From Owenia fusiformis (lineage: Eukaryota > Annelida > Polychaeta > Sabellida > Oweniidae), in assembly GCA_903813345.2 (NCBI GenBank), contig CAIIXF020000001.1, positions 3,598,001 through 3,662,000 of the forward strand: a DNA stretch of 64,000 nucleotides, read 5' to 3'. The translations under genes were made by a program, and so were the position numbers. Below are positions 36,283 through 49,379 of the stretch, in pieces (positions within the stretch are counted from its first letter, which is position 1; the number at the start of each line of letters is the position of its first letter). The notes beneath the pieces are model-generated. The model saw only the letters and a program-made list of their open reading frames with translations, searched no databases and had not been told where the DNA came from.

Positions 36283-39200
36283 GTGAAGTGATTGGGTACA
36301 TTCTTATAGAGATAATGCCCCTAGAATATGAGGGAAATGAAGATTAAACTTGGAAGATTTATGAATTAGGGACTACATGACCCCGGGTCATATTAACCAA
36401 ACTGACTGTCAATCTGCCAATCATTTATGTACAAGTAAACCATAGGTAACATAACTCCCTGATAAAATAGTCCTCCTCCTAGTATATAATCCCTCTCTTT
36501 AGGAAGACCAGAGATTATCATAATCACCCAAAGAACACTCTGACCTTTCTTCACAAATATCTAATTAATTTCATAGTCTGAATTCAAACAATATGCAACC
36601 GATAGCTGGATAGGGGGTAGAGGATATAATATCTTCTGCAAATGTTCTTGCTGTTGCACAAATAAAATCTTGATATACAAAGACCTGCCAATCTAATAAA
36701 GAAACCATATGACAGGATAGATGGTTATCTCATCATAGAGATGATCTACCATATGAGAACTATCATTCTAAAATACAGCCCTTGGAAAAAACAAGTTTTA
36801 TGTATTTTTGAAGAAAATGGTTTTATACCAAAGCAAACAATCTTGGAATCATTTATTTTTAAGAACTTTTAAGTTTGAGTAAACATGCATTGAATGATCT
36901 GAATGCTTTTAAATCATCAAAGACATCTCAGTTATAAAGTTAAAAAAATACAAAAAGACAAGTTACATATCATACATGTATTGTATACTGCGATTATGAA
37001 TTGAAATGAACATAAAAAGTTAAAAAATCTATTTCAAGTTGGGATAAGGCATTTGTAGAATTGTGTGGCTTGACCATACTAAGCCCCCCCCCCTCTCTAC
37101 TTTCCCCCTATGATTTTCATTATGGTCTCATTGGGCATTGACACTGATTAGCTACCAGGCTTTAAAGTGCTCACCTGATGAGCCACCTGGTTTGAATGAG
37201 GATCAATCCTAAATGCTAATTCCTAATATACCACAAAAATTAAAAAATCGAGAATGACCAAAAACACATTTTTAAGCCAATTTGATCTTTGCAGAATATC
37301 AGGAGTTTATTCATTGATGGAACAAGTTAGAGATTGCTTTGATTCGTAAAAACGCCTAGGACAGGCAAGAAATTGCTTGCTTCAAAACATAATGCCATAA
37401 TTATCACATTTGAGTCCAGTACTTCTACCATGTCTCATTGACTTATCCCATCCAATCTTTCACTTTTAAACATTTTAAGAGCTAAAAATCTCTACTTTAC
37501 CATACTTCAGTTCTAAAAAGGTTGGCTTCATATCTGCCATTGGCATTTATAAGAATATAAATATTTAGTCAAAACTACAGCCTAAACTTTCTCCTGGGAT
37601 GTATGGTCTGACATGTTGAATGATCCTATACCATTTGGGACATATACCAAGTAGTTCAATCTAATTTGAAGATGTTTTTGATGTGTCTTTGGGCCAAACA
37701 GAGCTCCTGAAACAGACCCTTAGGGATAATGGATTGCTCTGCAGAGGCTGGCAGATTTCATACACAACAAATGAAAAATAGCAAAATCAAAGAAATCTTA
37801 CACATTGACAGTTTTATTTGAGTCCTCTGCATGATCAAAACCAACACTCAACTTTTGTATTTTTGAACTTTTAAGAACAAAGTCTAGTGCCTTTATCATA
37901 AAATGGTGAGAAAAGATGAGGGGGATTCAAAGTGAAAACAAACCCAGACCAGCACCTGTAATTCTTCCTATAATTAAACTGTTGAGAGGAACATAAATAT
38001 AGAATATAACGAAGATCTACTCGCAGTGGGTCACAATTAGCAGTGGATGTTATTGCGATTCCAAATCCAGGTACATCTGGATTTCCCGTTTCTGAAATTG
38101 ATTTCATTTGTATATATAAACAAGAGGCTTTCCTATGCATCCGAGCTCCATAGTACCAACCTGGGCTATTCTTCAATGTAAATATTTGCCCAGAATCTGG
38201 CTCAGTTGTTTTGTTATAACAGCTGAATTACAAGTCAGTCTCTATGGGCCTATGGAGCTATATTTCTACATATTGTATATGTATGGGCTAAATTAGCAGA
38301 GGTACCTTAGAGAAATGGAGGTATTTATTAACCATCATCTCAGGTACTCTCTCTATAGTAAGTGGAGGTATCCATTACCCACAATCCCCATGCATCCCTT
38401 TGTTATAAGCAACCAGCTATATGGCAAAATGATCATTAGGCAACATTGAAAAAAAATTATGTGACCTTGATTGTACAAATATCAAATCCAACTAGTCCTT
38501 TGCTATCTCTAAGCTTTAATTACATTTCTGTAATGATAAAAGACAATCTCTCACTAATATTTAATAAGTGAAACATACAAAGGATGAAATAAGTGGCAAT
38601 TATGTTGATATGTTATAACTTGTTATTCTAGAGCAATGAAGTTCTTTTCTTTAGATTCTCATATCAATATAAAGGTCGACATGCTAATCACAGTGATGAC
38701 AAGCGAATATCATATATCAGTCTGGAAAAAACATTGAAAATGCCAAAGTAATCGGCAGCTACAATATTTCACTTATTAATAGATTACGTAAGAAGTCATC
38801 CCGGGGTAGTCTCACATTGAAGCTAGATTAGAGGGGATTACTACAATGTCATATATATTAGAAACATAGCTTAACATATCCCAAGGTTTCCTCTGGACGG
38901 ATTAGCCATAAGCTGACTTATCCCTAAGTCCGTTGTAGAGACAAACAGAATAAATGACTCACGGGGGCGAGGAATAAACACAGACCTTTGGGTGAATATA
39001 CACTGTTAATACACCAGTTTTTACTTTTTGTTTGTTGAGGTTGCCATGAGAGATTATATGATGTCACAACCAGTATCTCTGTTGTGATGTCACAACCATA
39101 ACCTCCTAAAGGAGATCCTCAACCAAGGTACATCTTTGAAGTGGATGGGGCTCTTATACTTTATCTCAATAGCTCCTCTCCTTATGTAGAATTCTAGTTG

Positions 39201-39692
39201 TCTCTCTATACCAGACTAAAACCCTCAAAAGGACCCCACACTAGTTTATCTATTAAAACGTCATCTTATGTTGATTGCACAACATATTTATCCAAGTCCC
39301 CACTTCAACTTGTATCAGCTGAGATAGAATAATCAAAATGAACGCAATAAATTCCTCGGTAAATTCTAGCAATATAATGAAGGATCTTGAGAAAATAACA
39401 TAGAGGAAATATAGACATAAAACTCAAAACATATTGTTAATTATCTAATCGAAGACTAAGTTACAATGTGTATTTTTTTGAATGCGTGAAAACGTCTGAT
39501 TTTTCAGTTTGACACTGACTTTCTGGCTTAGAATTCAACTCTTCACTTTTTGTGAAATAAGTTATAAATTGTTAAACAAGACAAGCTGATCCAAGGAATC
39601 TTGGACAGTTATGAGTTTTTGTTCTGATAAAATTTAATGAGGTTAATTACAGTATTGTGTTCTATTCCAAGTTCCAAAGCAAGCATATCATG
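36283..39692. other. AT-rich stretch, no supported feature
   Basis: A minus-strand frame at 38215-37871 is open for about 115 codons, a length expected roughly once by chance in this much sequence. A C-run lies at 37084-37096. Confidence 0.4.
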
Positions 39693-39844
39693 TACAGTAA
39701 AACCTGTAAAGTACAACAAATATAAGAACAGCTCCATTAGTTATTTTACATTCACTTAAATGAACCTCTGTAAGTGGAACACCTCCCAAAATGGAAAACT
39801 ATTTTGAGGTAACATGTTCTACTTACACAGGTTCTATTGTATAT
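39693..39844. mobile_element. Dispersed hairpin repeat (ACAGTAAAACC family), copy 2
   Basis: TACAGTAAAACCTGTA at the left end is answered by ACACAGGTTCTATTGTATA at the right end. GTGGAACACCTCCC and AAAATGG lie inside. Confidence 0.65.
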
Positions 39845-40347
39845 TGTATCTGTAATTTCAAGTGGTTTAAATATATTCCTAGTAGATGGACATTTATATT
39901 GATTCTTTATAACATCTAAGAGTCTAATCTATAATACAACAAACTGTATGATAACAAATATATAAAGCTGAGCTAAAAACTCAATATCTGCAAAACTCTT
40001 GCCTGTATCAAATACCCCTTCGCATCAATAGTTCTACAGACAGCCCATGCCACATTGGTAACAGTATCCTGTGAATCAATGGAACAACAAATGATTCAAA
40101 TCATTTCATTAAAAAGTATAATCCGGATCTACAAGGTGGTCCGCTATAATGCAGACAATGAGCCTTTTCTAGAAAACACATGGTCGGAAATGCGCTTGTC
40201 TAAACATGGTCTAAACATAAAATATTGAAGTTTGGGTAGAAAAATGATTTGATATAATATTTAAAGATAAATGAAAAACATTTATTTCATAAAGTTCATT
40301 GTCTCAACAATGAACAGTATCATCTATTTGCTAATTTCAAACTGCAG

Positions 40348-40399
40348 AAATATGGTAAATGATATACTTCCACCAAAATGCAATGAAATGTTAATTATG
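40348..40399 (+). CDS. Candidate plus-strand exon, phase 2 to 0
   Basis: Acceptor TTGCTAATTTCAAACTGCAG and donor ATG|GTGAGT bracket 52 bases with one open frame reading NMVNDILPPKCNEMLIM. Local GC is not raised, so confidence is modest. Confidence 0.25.
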
Positions 40400-42787
40400 G
40401 TGAGTTTATTGTTAATGATGATGGGTTCATTGTTAATTTACATCATCAAAAAGAAACATGGGAATTGTAATAAGTGAGAGATTGATTGAGCTCTACAATA
40501 CTATAGCGTGTAGTAGTCACATCATACAAAGATGAGACCCGTGATAATAAAAGTTTGATTACTCTATTGGCTAATGGTATTGAAATACATGGAACAGTAT
40601 ATATACTAGAATGTAAAATATAACAAACAAAAAATGTTCATATAGGAAGTCAAAGTTCTGCTTTCTAAATACTATCAACTATAGCTGTTAACATCTGTAA
40701 ACAGTTGCAATACACAAAGGGCAACATTTCTAAAACTCAAAAATCACAACCAAATATGGTTGTTAAGATCAAAGCAAAATATGCAGAAATCTGCCAATAT
40801 GCACCATTTGACTGCTTCTACCACGATGATATGTTCCTCAAAAATAATCAATCATAACTGACAGCATTGCTGGACAGTAGTCTCACCTTTAACCGAGGCT
40901 AACCTGATTCTGATGAGTCACAAAATAAACGCCCCCTCTATCTTAGCTTTAGGGCACTCTCTGATCAGGACCAGATTCTGCACAAGAAACAAAAGATTGT
41001 AAAGTCAAAAGCATGCGATTGTAAAAGAAATCACTATGTCCACAACTGAATTGATCATCTTACAAGCAATACACAAAAAGCTCCTTAAAGATCGATGGGA
41101 GATGGATGTTTACTTAGCAAAAAGAAACAATTTGTCCATGACAAATTAGCCAATGTTTTCACAATCGATCCTGAGTTACTATTCTTCTACCTTGCTCAAC
41201 ATTTGTGCATATAATTGTTACAATATGTGAACCATTGTTCCTGTTAACAAGGAACATGTCAAAACATTTAACCTTCTATTGATATACTTCATACGCTTTC
41301 CTTTCTTTAGTTTAACAAACAGGTTTCCAAAAATCATGGAAACACCCTACAAAGCACAGTCTTTAACATCTGGATGATGATTCTAGCCTAAAAATGTTAA
41401 ATTAAAGAAATATATTGCAATTACATATAATTTTTTTTATGGTATTATGTCCCTGTATTCTGTAGCTGTATTGTTGTCTTCTTCCCAATTACAGTCATAA
41501 CCCCTTGGGTGTTCAGAATCAGAAGCTATTAGGTTGGATGAACTAACAATCAACAGAGCAGTGCATATGTTAATTAAATAATATGAATTTGATGAACAAA
41601 CTCAATTTACAATTTCGACAGTTTACATCATGAAGATATAAACAACTATGGATTCTCTTATTCACATATTAACCTTGATACATTCTATTTTTATTATCTA
41701 TATTTTGATAGATAGTTGCACCCAATCAGTTGGAAACCATGCCAAGCAACATATATGCAATAATAGAGGCGAGTTTCCAAGTTTCCGGTGGCTCTGTCTA
41801 GTCGAGGCATCTGTTGGTTTGGCTAGAAGCAGCTACATTTAATAAGGGCTTAGGGAGCCAAAATATCAGACAAGATACATCCAAAGGATAAAGGATGACA
41901 CATGCTCTTTAACAATTAGTGCCACTTAAAAATAGAAGCTGCCGAATATATCTTTTACCAGGTGATCTCAAATGACTAAAATAATCTCATAGGGCTTAAT
42001 TTGTATTCAGTTTAATAATAATTTCTACAAACCGGATGGAATATATTTTGTTATTTGTACTGACATTTTCTCATATTTCATTTTCATATTGAGTGCATAC
42101 CATAATTTCATGTTAGATTTCATTGCTGGATTTGCTATTAGCAACTGTTTTCTCAAGTTTCGTGAGAGTTCCAGCTCAGCCAAGTTCACTCCAAGCCAAA
42201 ATGGGTTTATAATCATATTAACATGGTCACTAATATAATATGTTTGAAAAAAGATGCACCAAGACAATAATCATAGAAGCAACTGTCAGACCATAAAGCC
42301 CAACTTCTGACATCAGGGACACAGGAACGTGCAAACGTTGTTATTTTTTACAGTTAAATATAATTGAAAGTGACGGCTAGACAATGCACACAGTGGTCTT
42401 AAACAATCCCTCTCAGTTTTCTCTCAACTTGATTGAAGTAAGTTAATGTTGAACACATTCATGTTGAAATCTGTATCAAATGTTAACAGAAATGCCCAAT
42501 TCTGGTAGGTCTAAAACTCCTGGTTGGCCACGATTGCCGCAAATTAGAGAATGATTAGACATGTGATAAAAGCACCCTTATGGCGGCAACATGACAAAAT
42601 ATACACACAGGAAAATATAACAGCAATGGGATATGTGGAAATTAGTTTGCACTGGGCGGATTAGAGCGTTGAATTCTTTAGAATCAAACAACAATGTTTA
42701 TATTTGCATTAGCTGATCCAAAAGGAAGTGTTTTGATCCAACAATTAAACCACTAAGTCAATCCTACTTTTATGTGATTATTGCAAG

Positions 42788-42941
42788 CCCTGAAAGTATG
42801 TTTTCTGAAGTTGGAGTCAACAAGCAGCTGATTTATATGCATTGGGTATTTGATTCTTGCTGTCAAAATGCTAATTCTTTGGTCAGTCTGATGGAGAGAA
42901 TCAAAGAGAATAATCAGATAATACTGAACCTGGTCACCAAT
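42788..42941 (+). CDS. Candidate plus-strand exon, 51 codons, phase 2 to 0
   Basis: The acceptor CTACTTTTATGTGATTATTGCAAG precedes, and AAT|GTAAGC closes, 154 bases of raised GC. One frame is open throughout: PESMFSEVGVNKQLIYMHWV, then FDSCCQNANSLVSLMERIKE and NNQIILNLVTN. The second half looks like an amphipathic helix. This is the longest splice-bounded candidate on the plus strand. I do not recognise the protein, and no neighbour with matching phase was found within a few kilobases. Confidence 0.38.
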
Positions 42942-43357
42942 GTAAGCAATTGGTCAAACTGATTCTGAATTATCAGTGTCCCTCTTTACCTAATGCCAGT
43001 ATCCCAAAAGATAGTTCAGGCTTTGGATCTCACTCACTTTAGCATGAGGTTTTGAAACTCATTAATAACTGGAAGTTTGTGAAATATTAATTATCTTTGT
43101 CTTTAAAATTGCCGTTAAAGAAATATTCATTCTTTTTTCAAACTTTATTTAAAAGCAAAGTTCAATGCCCCATTACAATAGGAATAAGGAGTCAAGTCAA
43201 GTATATAAATATAGTGAAAATATCCATTCACTCTATTCAGCCCATTTCTGTCAATAGCATAGGGACCAATACCTAGTGCTAACATTTTTTCAAATTCATT
43301 CCCAACTGACAAAAAAAAAATATTTCAAAATATTGACGAAGTGAGATAAAAAAAATC

Positions 43358-43425
43358 TATTAATTTATTTATTTATTGGCACGGCCACTGATTATCAGGG
43401 CATGGCCTAAACTTTTATAACAATG
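43358..43425 (-). mobile_element. LINE-type 3' end fragment (minus strand)
   Basis: Read on the minus strand, this ends GGCCATGCCCTGATAATCAG, TGGCCGTGCC and then an (AATA)n tail at 43362-43377. CTGATAATCAG forms a small stem-loop just before the tail, the same layout as the end of the LINE at 59617-59664, but the sequence is different. It is probably a short 5'-truncated copy of another LINE or a SINE sharing such a tail. The sequence beyond 43425 is very AT-rich and cannot be assigned. Confidence 0.55.
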
Positions 43426-43655
43426 ACAACATGAATATAGTTAACAGAGAATATATAAAAATGTATAAAGAAGTATAATATAGAACAATAAATATAAGAA
43501 GTATATAAAGTATAATAAATATAACAAAAAAAATTACTTCTCTTTTATTTGATTATGTAATAGCTGCACTCAAGAGATAGATAAAGCTTTGTTCCTGAAA
43601 GAAAGTGGAAATATTTTTGAAAAATTCTGGTACTGTAAATCTGGTTGAATTGATA

Positions 43656-44057
43656 TTTGATTTAATTTGGTGATTACTACATAAAATAATAAAAAAAGAA
43701 TTCCCAAGGCAGATTTTTTAATTTCGATATCCATCCCATATCGAAGATCTCTAAATGTTCCGGAGAAGCAAATCTGCCAAAGTACATAGCATCAAATTAC
43801 CATAACCTACAGTACCATAACATGATTAATCATCAAAATACACAGACAGAGGTTACTTGATTTAATTTGGTGATAACTAAATAAAATAATAAAATAAAAA
43901 ATAATTTTTTCAGACAGATATTTTAATTTCAATATCCATCCCATATCGAAGATCTCTTGTTCAAGAAAAGCAAATTTGCAAAACTACATAGCATCAAATT
44001 AACATAACTTACAGTACAACAATATGATTAATCATCAAAACACACAGAGGTTATCCT
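43656..44057. repeat. Tandem duplication of about 200 bp
   Basis: The segment beginning TGATTTAATTTGGTGAT at 43659 is repeated from 43858. Shared landmarks are ATCCATCCCATATCGAAGATCTC, CATAGCATCAAATTA and ATGATTAATCATCAAAA, in the same order. The copies differ by several indels, so the duplication is not recent. Confidence 0.9.
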
Positions 44058-44107
44058 TGGAAGCACCTTGTAATTGAGAACTTAACATGATTTTGATTTT
44101 TCTCATC

Positions 44108-44335
44108 ATATTTCAAAGGTAATATTTGAGCTAAGTAAAAAGTATGTTGTAACCTGACCTACAAAGATGATATTCGACCTAGACTAGATAATATCATTCA
44201 AATGTATGAATTCACCTTGAAAGGTAACATCAAACATGTGAACTTCAAAGGTAACATTCAATCTAAAATATGACTTTTAAGGTAACATTTAACCTTGATA
44301 TGCAACCTTCAAAAAGTACCTGTGATATTCAAACA
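44108..44335. repeat. Degenerate repeat of about 30 bp
   Basis: The word AAGGTAACAT occurs at 44221, 44248 and 44279, with related AAGGTAATATT near 44117. Each copy is preceded by CTTGAA, CTTCAA or CTTTTA. Confidence 0.6.
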
Positions 44336-46188
44336 AATCATATGACCACCATTTGTATGTTTGGCATTTAAATGGGATCAAAAACTTGATAAAACATGGG
44401 AGATAATAGACAAAATAATAGGTTCAAGTGCTGTAACAAGACAATAATCATCAAACTTACTATAATAAAAAAGAAATCTGACTAGCTGTTTTACCACTAA
44501 ACTGTTAAAATATCAAATAAGTAAAATGATATCACAAAAATAGACTACCACTGGCCCCTCTAGGTTGGTGGGCCCCATGGTGGTTAAATCAAGAGAAAAC
44601 CTGTTAAAATGACATGCGCCAAATGTAAGTGTTTATCTCTGCGTTCTGTTTTTACCTGCTCCCCAATTAGTCCAATTATTCCTGACACTTGGATAAACAT
44701 GTTTGTTGCCTTTATCAATTAAGCAATTATAATGATGGACTCGTGGACTGGCTTATATTGATAATCTTGTACTAAATTATCCAGAAATAAAAAATCATTT
44801 ATCATCATCAGTGTTTATGCCGAGTCTACTTGTAGATATAAACATATCTGGGATTTTTACATCATATAGATCTTGTTAGAAATGTTGGATATGATTTTCA
44901 AATGTTACGATGTCTCTAATTGGAAGAATGATGTCTTCCTCTACATCTTATGGTATTTCATATATTGCAGATTGCAGAATTTGAAACTGAAAACAAGTTT
45001 TAAATGCAGATTTGCCTTATCGAAATATCTGGTGTTCATACTTGTGGTTCAGATGGTTCAAAATATCATGAATAAACTAGATTTCAATTTTGGTCAATCT
45101 CCAACTAACTTCATTGTTAAGGAAACATTGAAACATGAACATCAGCATTCTGAATACTTTTGGATGGTCCCATTTGGATAAGATAGGTTTTCAAAAGATT
45201 GCAGTGGTAAAAATGGCTACTGAGGATCTACCCGTATACTCGAAAACCCAATGCTACTTGACATAATTCCACACAAAAACCTATTGGAGCAATCTTTACT
45301 GCCAACGCCACATTTAATAACTATTTTGTAAAACTATTAACCTTATTAGATGATCCAGATGGTAAAGAATATGAAACAAATGATTCATAAGAGCAAACAA
45401 TAACTGCAACTTCCATATCTTGTAATAGACTTTAACTTCATTATGGAATGCTATTGTGTTTTTATTGAAATTGACATGAAGTCAAACAATGTAGGAACAA
45501 TCCAATTTTAATTGTACAAAATGAATCACATCTCATTTATACTAGACCAGTATAGTAGGGATTAGCATAAGTAGTTAGTACTTGCTAGCATCAATTGCAA
45601 TTTCTCATCCCCTCCCCAAACATTGAGACACATAGAGCAAGACTCGATGATCATGATTTGACTATAAGACTAAACTACATCTATAACAGCAGCCATACAG
45701 CATCAGTTATATGATATTTCAGAGAAAGGTGACAATGAAGGCATCATTAAAAAACACATTTGAAATCAGTGTTCTTCCCGAGATTGATTTCCTCAAAGTA
45801 TAAAATTCTTGTTTAACCAATTCTTGCCAAACATGATCAAAATATGCTAATTTTCATGATTTCTGTCATCTTTAAGTGACTTTCTGCAAATTTCAAGCTG
45901 ATGCAGTCTCTTGACATGCTTCAATGCTGTGGATCACATCCTATACTAGTATAGACATCTCAATAACAAATAACAAAAAAAAAATTAATGATCTAGAAAT
46001 ACAGATTTTTTCATGTATTCTATGTTTTTGAGAAAATAGAGTAAAAATAGAATAGAAGTTCAAAATAGAATGCCATCTATAGAATTTAGGAGGTAACTAA
46101 TCCTGCAATATTACCAATATATTCCACCTGTAAATACCAAAATCAATAATGCAAAAATAGCCAAATAAACAGGAAAATGTCAAAGAAC
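44336..46188. other. AT-rich stretch, no supported feature
   Basis: A 102-codon plus-strand ORF (44873-45181) has background composition and no start or splice context. Confidence 0.45.
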
Positions 46189-46249
46189 CTGCCAGCGGGT
46201 GAAACAGTAGCTTCATTTCGGACCATTGCTTCCGGCCACTGAGATCAAT
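46189..46249 (-). CDS. Candidate minus-strand exon, phase 0 to 1
   Basis: On the minus strand an excellent acceptor (CCTTTTCCTATTTTTCTTTGAG) precedes 61 bases of about 54 percent GC containing three CpGs in a CpG-poor region. Only phase 0 is open and it reads IDLSGRKQWSEMKLLFHPLA. The donor GCAG|GTTCTT is acceptable. GC drops sharply just past it, which supports the boundary. Family not recognised. Confidence 0.4.
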
Positions 46250-47010
46250 CTCAAAGAAAAATAGGAAAAGGAAAATTGATTTTTAGTTTCACATTCAAAC
46301 CATATCCATTTCAATCTCATTGTTAAAATCAGTATATATGACACAAAGACTGGGAAGAAAAAATGGTAACTAGGTCATCATGATCTACTTATTTCAAAAT
46401 ATATGTAACACAAAACGACTCAAACATCAAAATCTCAGAAACATTGTAGTTTCAGAAGATTCAGAATTAACCAGTTAGCACCTGTCAATGAAAATTGAAC
46501 ATGTATCTATGCTACACAAATATTTAATTTGGTCGAGGGAATATTACACCTGAGTTAGGATTTGGGAAGGACCACTTGGGCTAAAAACAACATCTGCTCT
46601 AATTAGTGCCTCATTTATTGCTGGGCTGGCCACTGGAATAACACAGAAGGCTGTCAATGCTCAGTAGGTCTGTAATAACAGGGAATAGAACAACAATACA
46701 GTGTCTGTAACTTGAATATTATATTTTGACAACTTCTACGGAGGTGCCTACTTTAAAAATTAAAAAGTGACGCCGTTTTACATGTAATCTTTCAAACATA
46801 GATTTCCGGGCTCTAAATACCTGTGGTTGAAAGGGATTGAAAAAGGGTTTTTATCCAGACCAGCTAAGACAATCATTATAAAGGATAATGCCTTGATAGT
46901 AAACATAATGCAAAAGGTAATATTTATGACTGAAGGAATACACTGGTATAGCAGTGTGTTGATTCCATCATTTATTGATATTATGTTGAAAATGGTGATA
47001 GAAGGCATGA

Positions 47011-47390
47011 GGGCTGTAAATGCATTTGACAATGCAATAAAATACTAGAGGGCTAGAAATGCATTTGACAATACAATAAAATACTAGAGGGCTAGAAATG
47101 CATGAGACAATGCAATAAAATACTAGAGGGTTGTAAATGCATGAGACAATGCAATAAAATACTAGAGGGCTAGAAATGCATTTGACAATGCAATAAAATA
47201 CTAGAGGGCTAGAAATGCATGAGACAATGCAATAAAATACTAGAGGGCTAGAAATGCATGAGACAATGCAATAAAATACTAGAGGAATAGAAATGCATGA
47301 GACAATGCAATAAAATACTAGAGGAATAGAAATGCATGAGACAATGCAATAAAATACTAGAGGGCTAGAAATGCATGTGACAATGCAAAT
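47011..47390. repeat. 39-bp tandem array, nine full units and a partial tenth
   Basis: AAATGCAT recurs exactly every 39 bp from 47018 to 47369. The unit is AAATGCAT(TTG or GAG)ACAATGC, then AATAAAATACTAGAGGGCTAG. Because 39 is divisible by three, one minus-strand frame stays open through the whole array and gives a 13-residue repeat peptide (ISSPLVFYCIVSC type). Sub-variants (TTG or GAG after GCAT, GGGCTAG or GGAATAG) alternate in a way that suggests expansion by copying of adjacent pairs. The right edge decays into ACAATG repeats to about 47415. Confidence 0.97.
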
Positions 47391-47730
47391 GACAATGTGA
47401 CAATGATGCAAATCAAGCTCTAGAGATAAATTCATCACATAGTGCGATACACAAATGTAGAGCATATTTTATGACATTGTTATCATTTGTTTCTCATGCA
47501 GGTTCTGTAATTTTAACTTACATCATGTTGTTGAATAATTTCAAAATCATACGAGATGAGACTTATCAATATCACTAAACATTCATTTCAGAAAATCTGG
47601 CTATATTCTGGTTTTACAAAGCCACATTCTTAGATTAACATCCCGCCTTAAAACAAACAATCTACTTGAAATTAGTTAGAATGTTGAGAGGTTGTGAATA
47701 ATTATGTCATTTATTACGGCTCTCTATCAG

Positions 47731-47745
47731 ACTTTGGCCAGAGAG
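47731..47745 (+). CDS. Possible plus-strand 15-bp microexon
   Basis: TTATTACGGCTCTCTATCAG precedes ACTTTGGCCAGAGAG, which is followed by GTAAGT. Phase 0 reads TLARE. The sites are strong but so short a segment carries little coding evidence. Confidence 0.18.
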
Positions 47746-48508
47746 GTAAGTGTTCACTTACCTTCTAACAGCCAAAATCTTCAATTATCTCACTCAACAA
47801 TAAATTGTTAGGATAGTTCAAAATAAACATAGATAGATCATATATTCTATGACTCATCTCCAAGCTGAGGTAACTACTCATCTTAACCCATTTCCACAAT
47901 TAAAATGTATTTAACTCAAAAACCTATATTCCAGAAAAGAAACTTCAAGGAGGTCAAATACCAAAAACATATTATATAATAAATATATCTTTCAGTTTTA
48001 ATGATTTAACATTAATTTTCAAACTTTGCACAGGACCTTTAACATTTCTCCAGCAAGAACCAAGACAACAAGGTCACATCGGATTACAATTATAATTCCA
48101 ACTTGATTAAAACTATGTAAAATTGTTAGAAATGTAGTATATTGTGTAAGAAATGGCGTCTTGGCTGATGACCAAAGAAAAGTCATTTATCACTGTAGGC
48201 TTAATGAGGCTGATTAGGTCCAAGCAGAATAATTAATAAAATGAATTGGAATTACTTGAGCCATTCAGCACATAAGTTCAGGTTATTTCAGTTAAAACTT
48301 CACATTTTAGACTCGTCAAAACAAGAAAAATTGAAAATGTCAAACAATATCAATTTGAATCTAGAGAGCGTGTGAATTCTAGTTCTAATTTCCTAATTCA
48401 TTCTTTGTTGTATATATTGTTCAGTGTCACCAGGGTTCTTTGAACATTGGTCACTAAAAAGGATTGTCTACATACGTAACAATATCTCACCACTTCTTAA
48501 TGGTGACA

Positions 48509-48568
48509 TAGAAACTCGAAGTGTTCACTATAGAGAGGTGTTCACATAAGAGAAGTGTTCACATTAGA
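48509..48568. mobile_element. Fragment related to the hairpin repeat family
   Basis: Three GTGTTCAC(A or T)(T or A) words separated by AGAGAGG and AGAGAAG match the inner part of the family. The ACAGTAAAACC ends are missing. Confidence 0.4.
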
Positions 48569-49334
48569 AAAATGTCTTAGAACAAGTATGTTACTAGTTA
48601 ACACTACACCCCCAATCCGCACTCTGGAATCACGGTACAAGATAAGGACAGCCACACAAGAATCAATGAATAGGCACATCCATTGAGAAAGACGATGTGA
48701 AAAAATCAAATATCATATTTGTTAAGCATCAAATCAAACTAATATCCAAAATAGAAATGGAACTAAAGAAAAACAACTGAACCATACTGTACATAATAAT
48801 GTATGTCCCTGACGCAAATGACTCCCTACTGTTACAAGGGTGCAACAGATACAAACATTGGATAATTTGAGATAAACAATTAAAACATACATAAGTAAAC
48901 TACACTGATTTCTTCACTAATTCAATTAAGTTACATTAGCCATACAGCTCCAATGAAACATGAGGCACATACTAAAGTTCTAGATAGATCCTTCCATTTA
49001 CATTCCAGTTATAAGCAAAATGCATTAGTAACTGCCCACTTCCCCATATTAGTAATGGCCATTTTCGCCCATTTGGTCTTGCTTTTATCGAATTTTACTA
49101 TTTTTAAATTACATTTCAGTATGTAAGTTATACTTTTCACGTTTCAGTATTTTCCATTCTACTTGTACATGTATTTGAGAGGAAGTCCATTAGTGGACTA
49201 TTATATTTACAGGAAATATATTACATAATGGAGCAGAAAAAGTAAATCTAACATTACTTGGCTGCCAAATAGATTCTCCTGTCACTGTACATTAACATCA
49301 ATACATGTGAAGGTTTGAAGTTTACCAACCTCAC

Positions 49335-49379
49335 CTGTTTATACAAGGCTCCTTAATGCATGGCTGAACTCCTGAATGG
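49335..49379 (-). CDS. Candidate minus-strand exon, phase 2 to 2
   Basis: On the minus strand GAATGTTATCTGCAG and CAG|GTGAGG bracket 45 bases. Two frames have stops and the third reads HSGVQPCIKEPCIN. Confidence 0.26.

Noticed and set aside
36160-36285. 40-codon minus-strand ORF starting MFEFLKKQQ
   Set aside because: Stops in the same frame just upstream, and the plus strand has better splice evidence at the same place.
37084-37096. Homopolymer C run (also G runs at 14275 and 20177)
   Set aside because: Simple low-complexity tracts with no associated feature.
37149-37200. tRNA-like box A and box B words (TAGCTACCAGG, GGTTTGAATGA)
   Set aside because: Both boxes are degenerate and no cloverleaf forms around them. 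At most it is a decayed SINE remnant.
37871-38215. Minus-strand frame open for about 115 codons, Cys- and Trp-containing
   Set aside because: No good donor and no recognised motif. From base composition, roughly one frame this long is expected by chance in the window.
46968-47465. 165-codon minus-strand ORF
   Set aside because: It is the read-through of a 39-bp tandem repeat. The peptide is a 13-residue repeat with no start, splice or family support.
47757-47800. Strong minus-strand donor (AAG|GTAAGTG) with an upstream acceptor and branch-like CTAAC
   Set aside because: The enclosed segment has stops in all three frames, so it is not coding.
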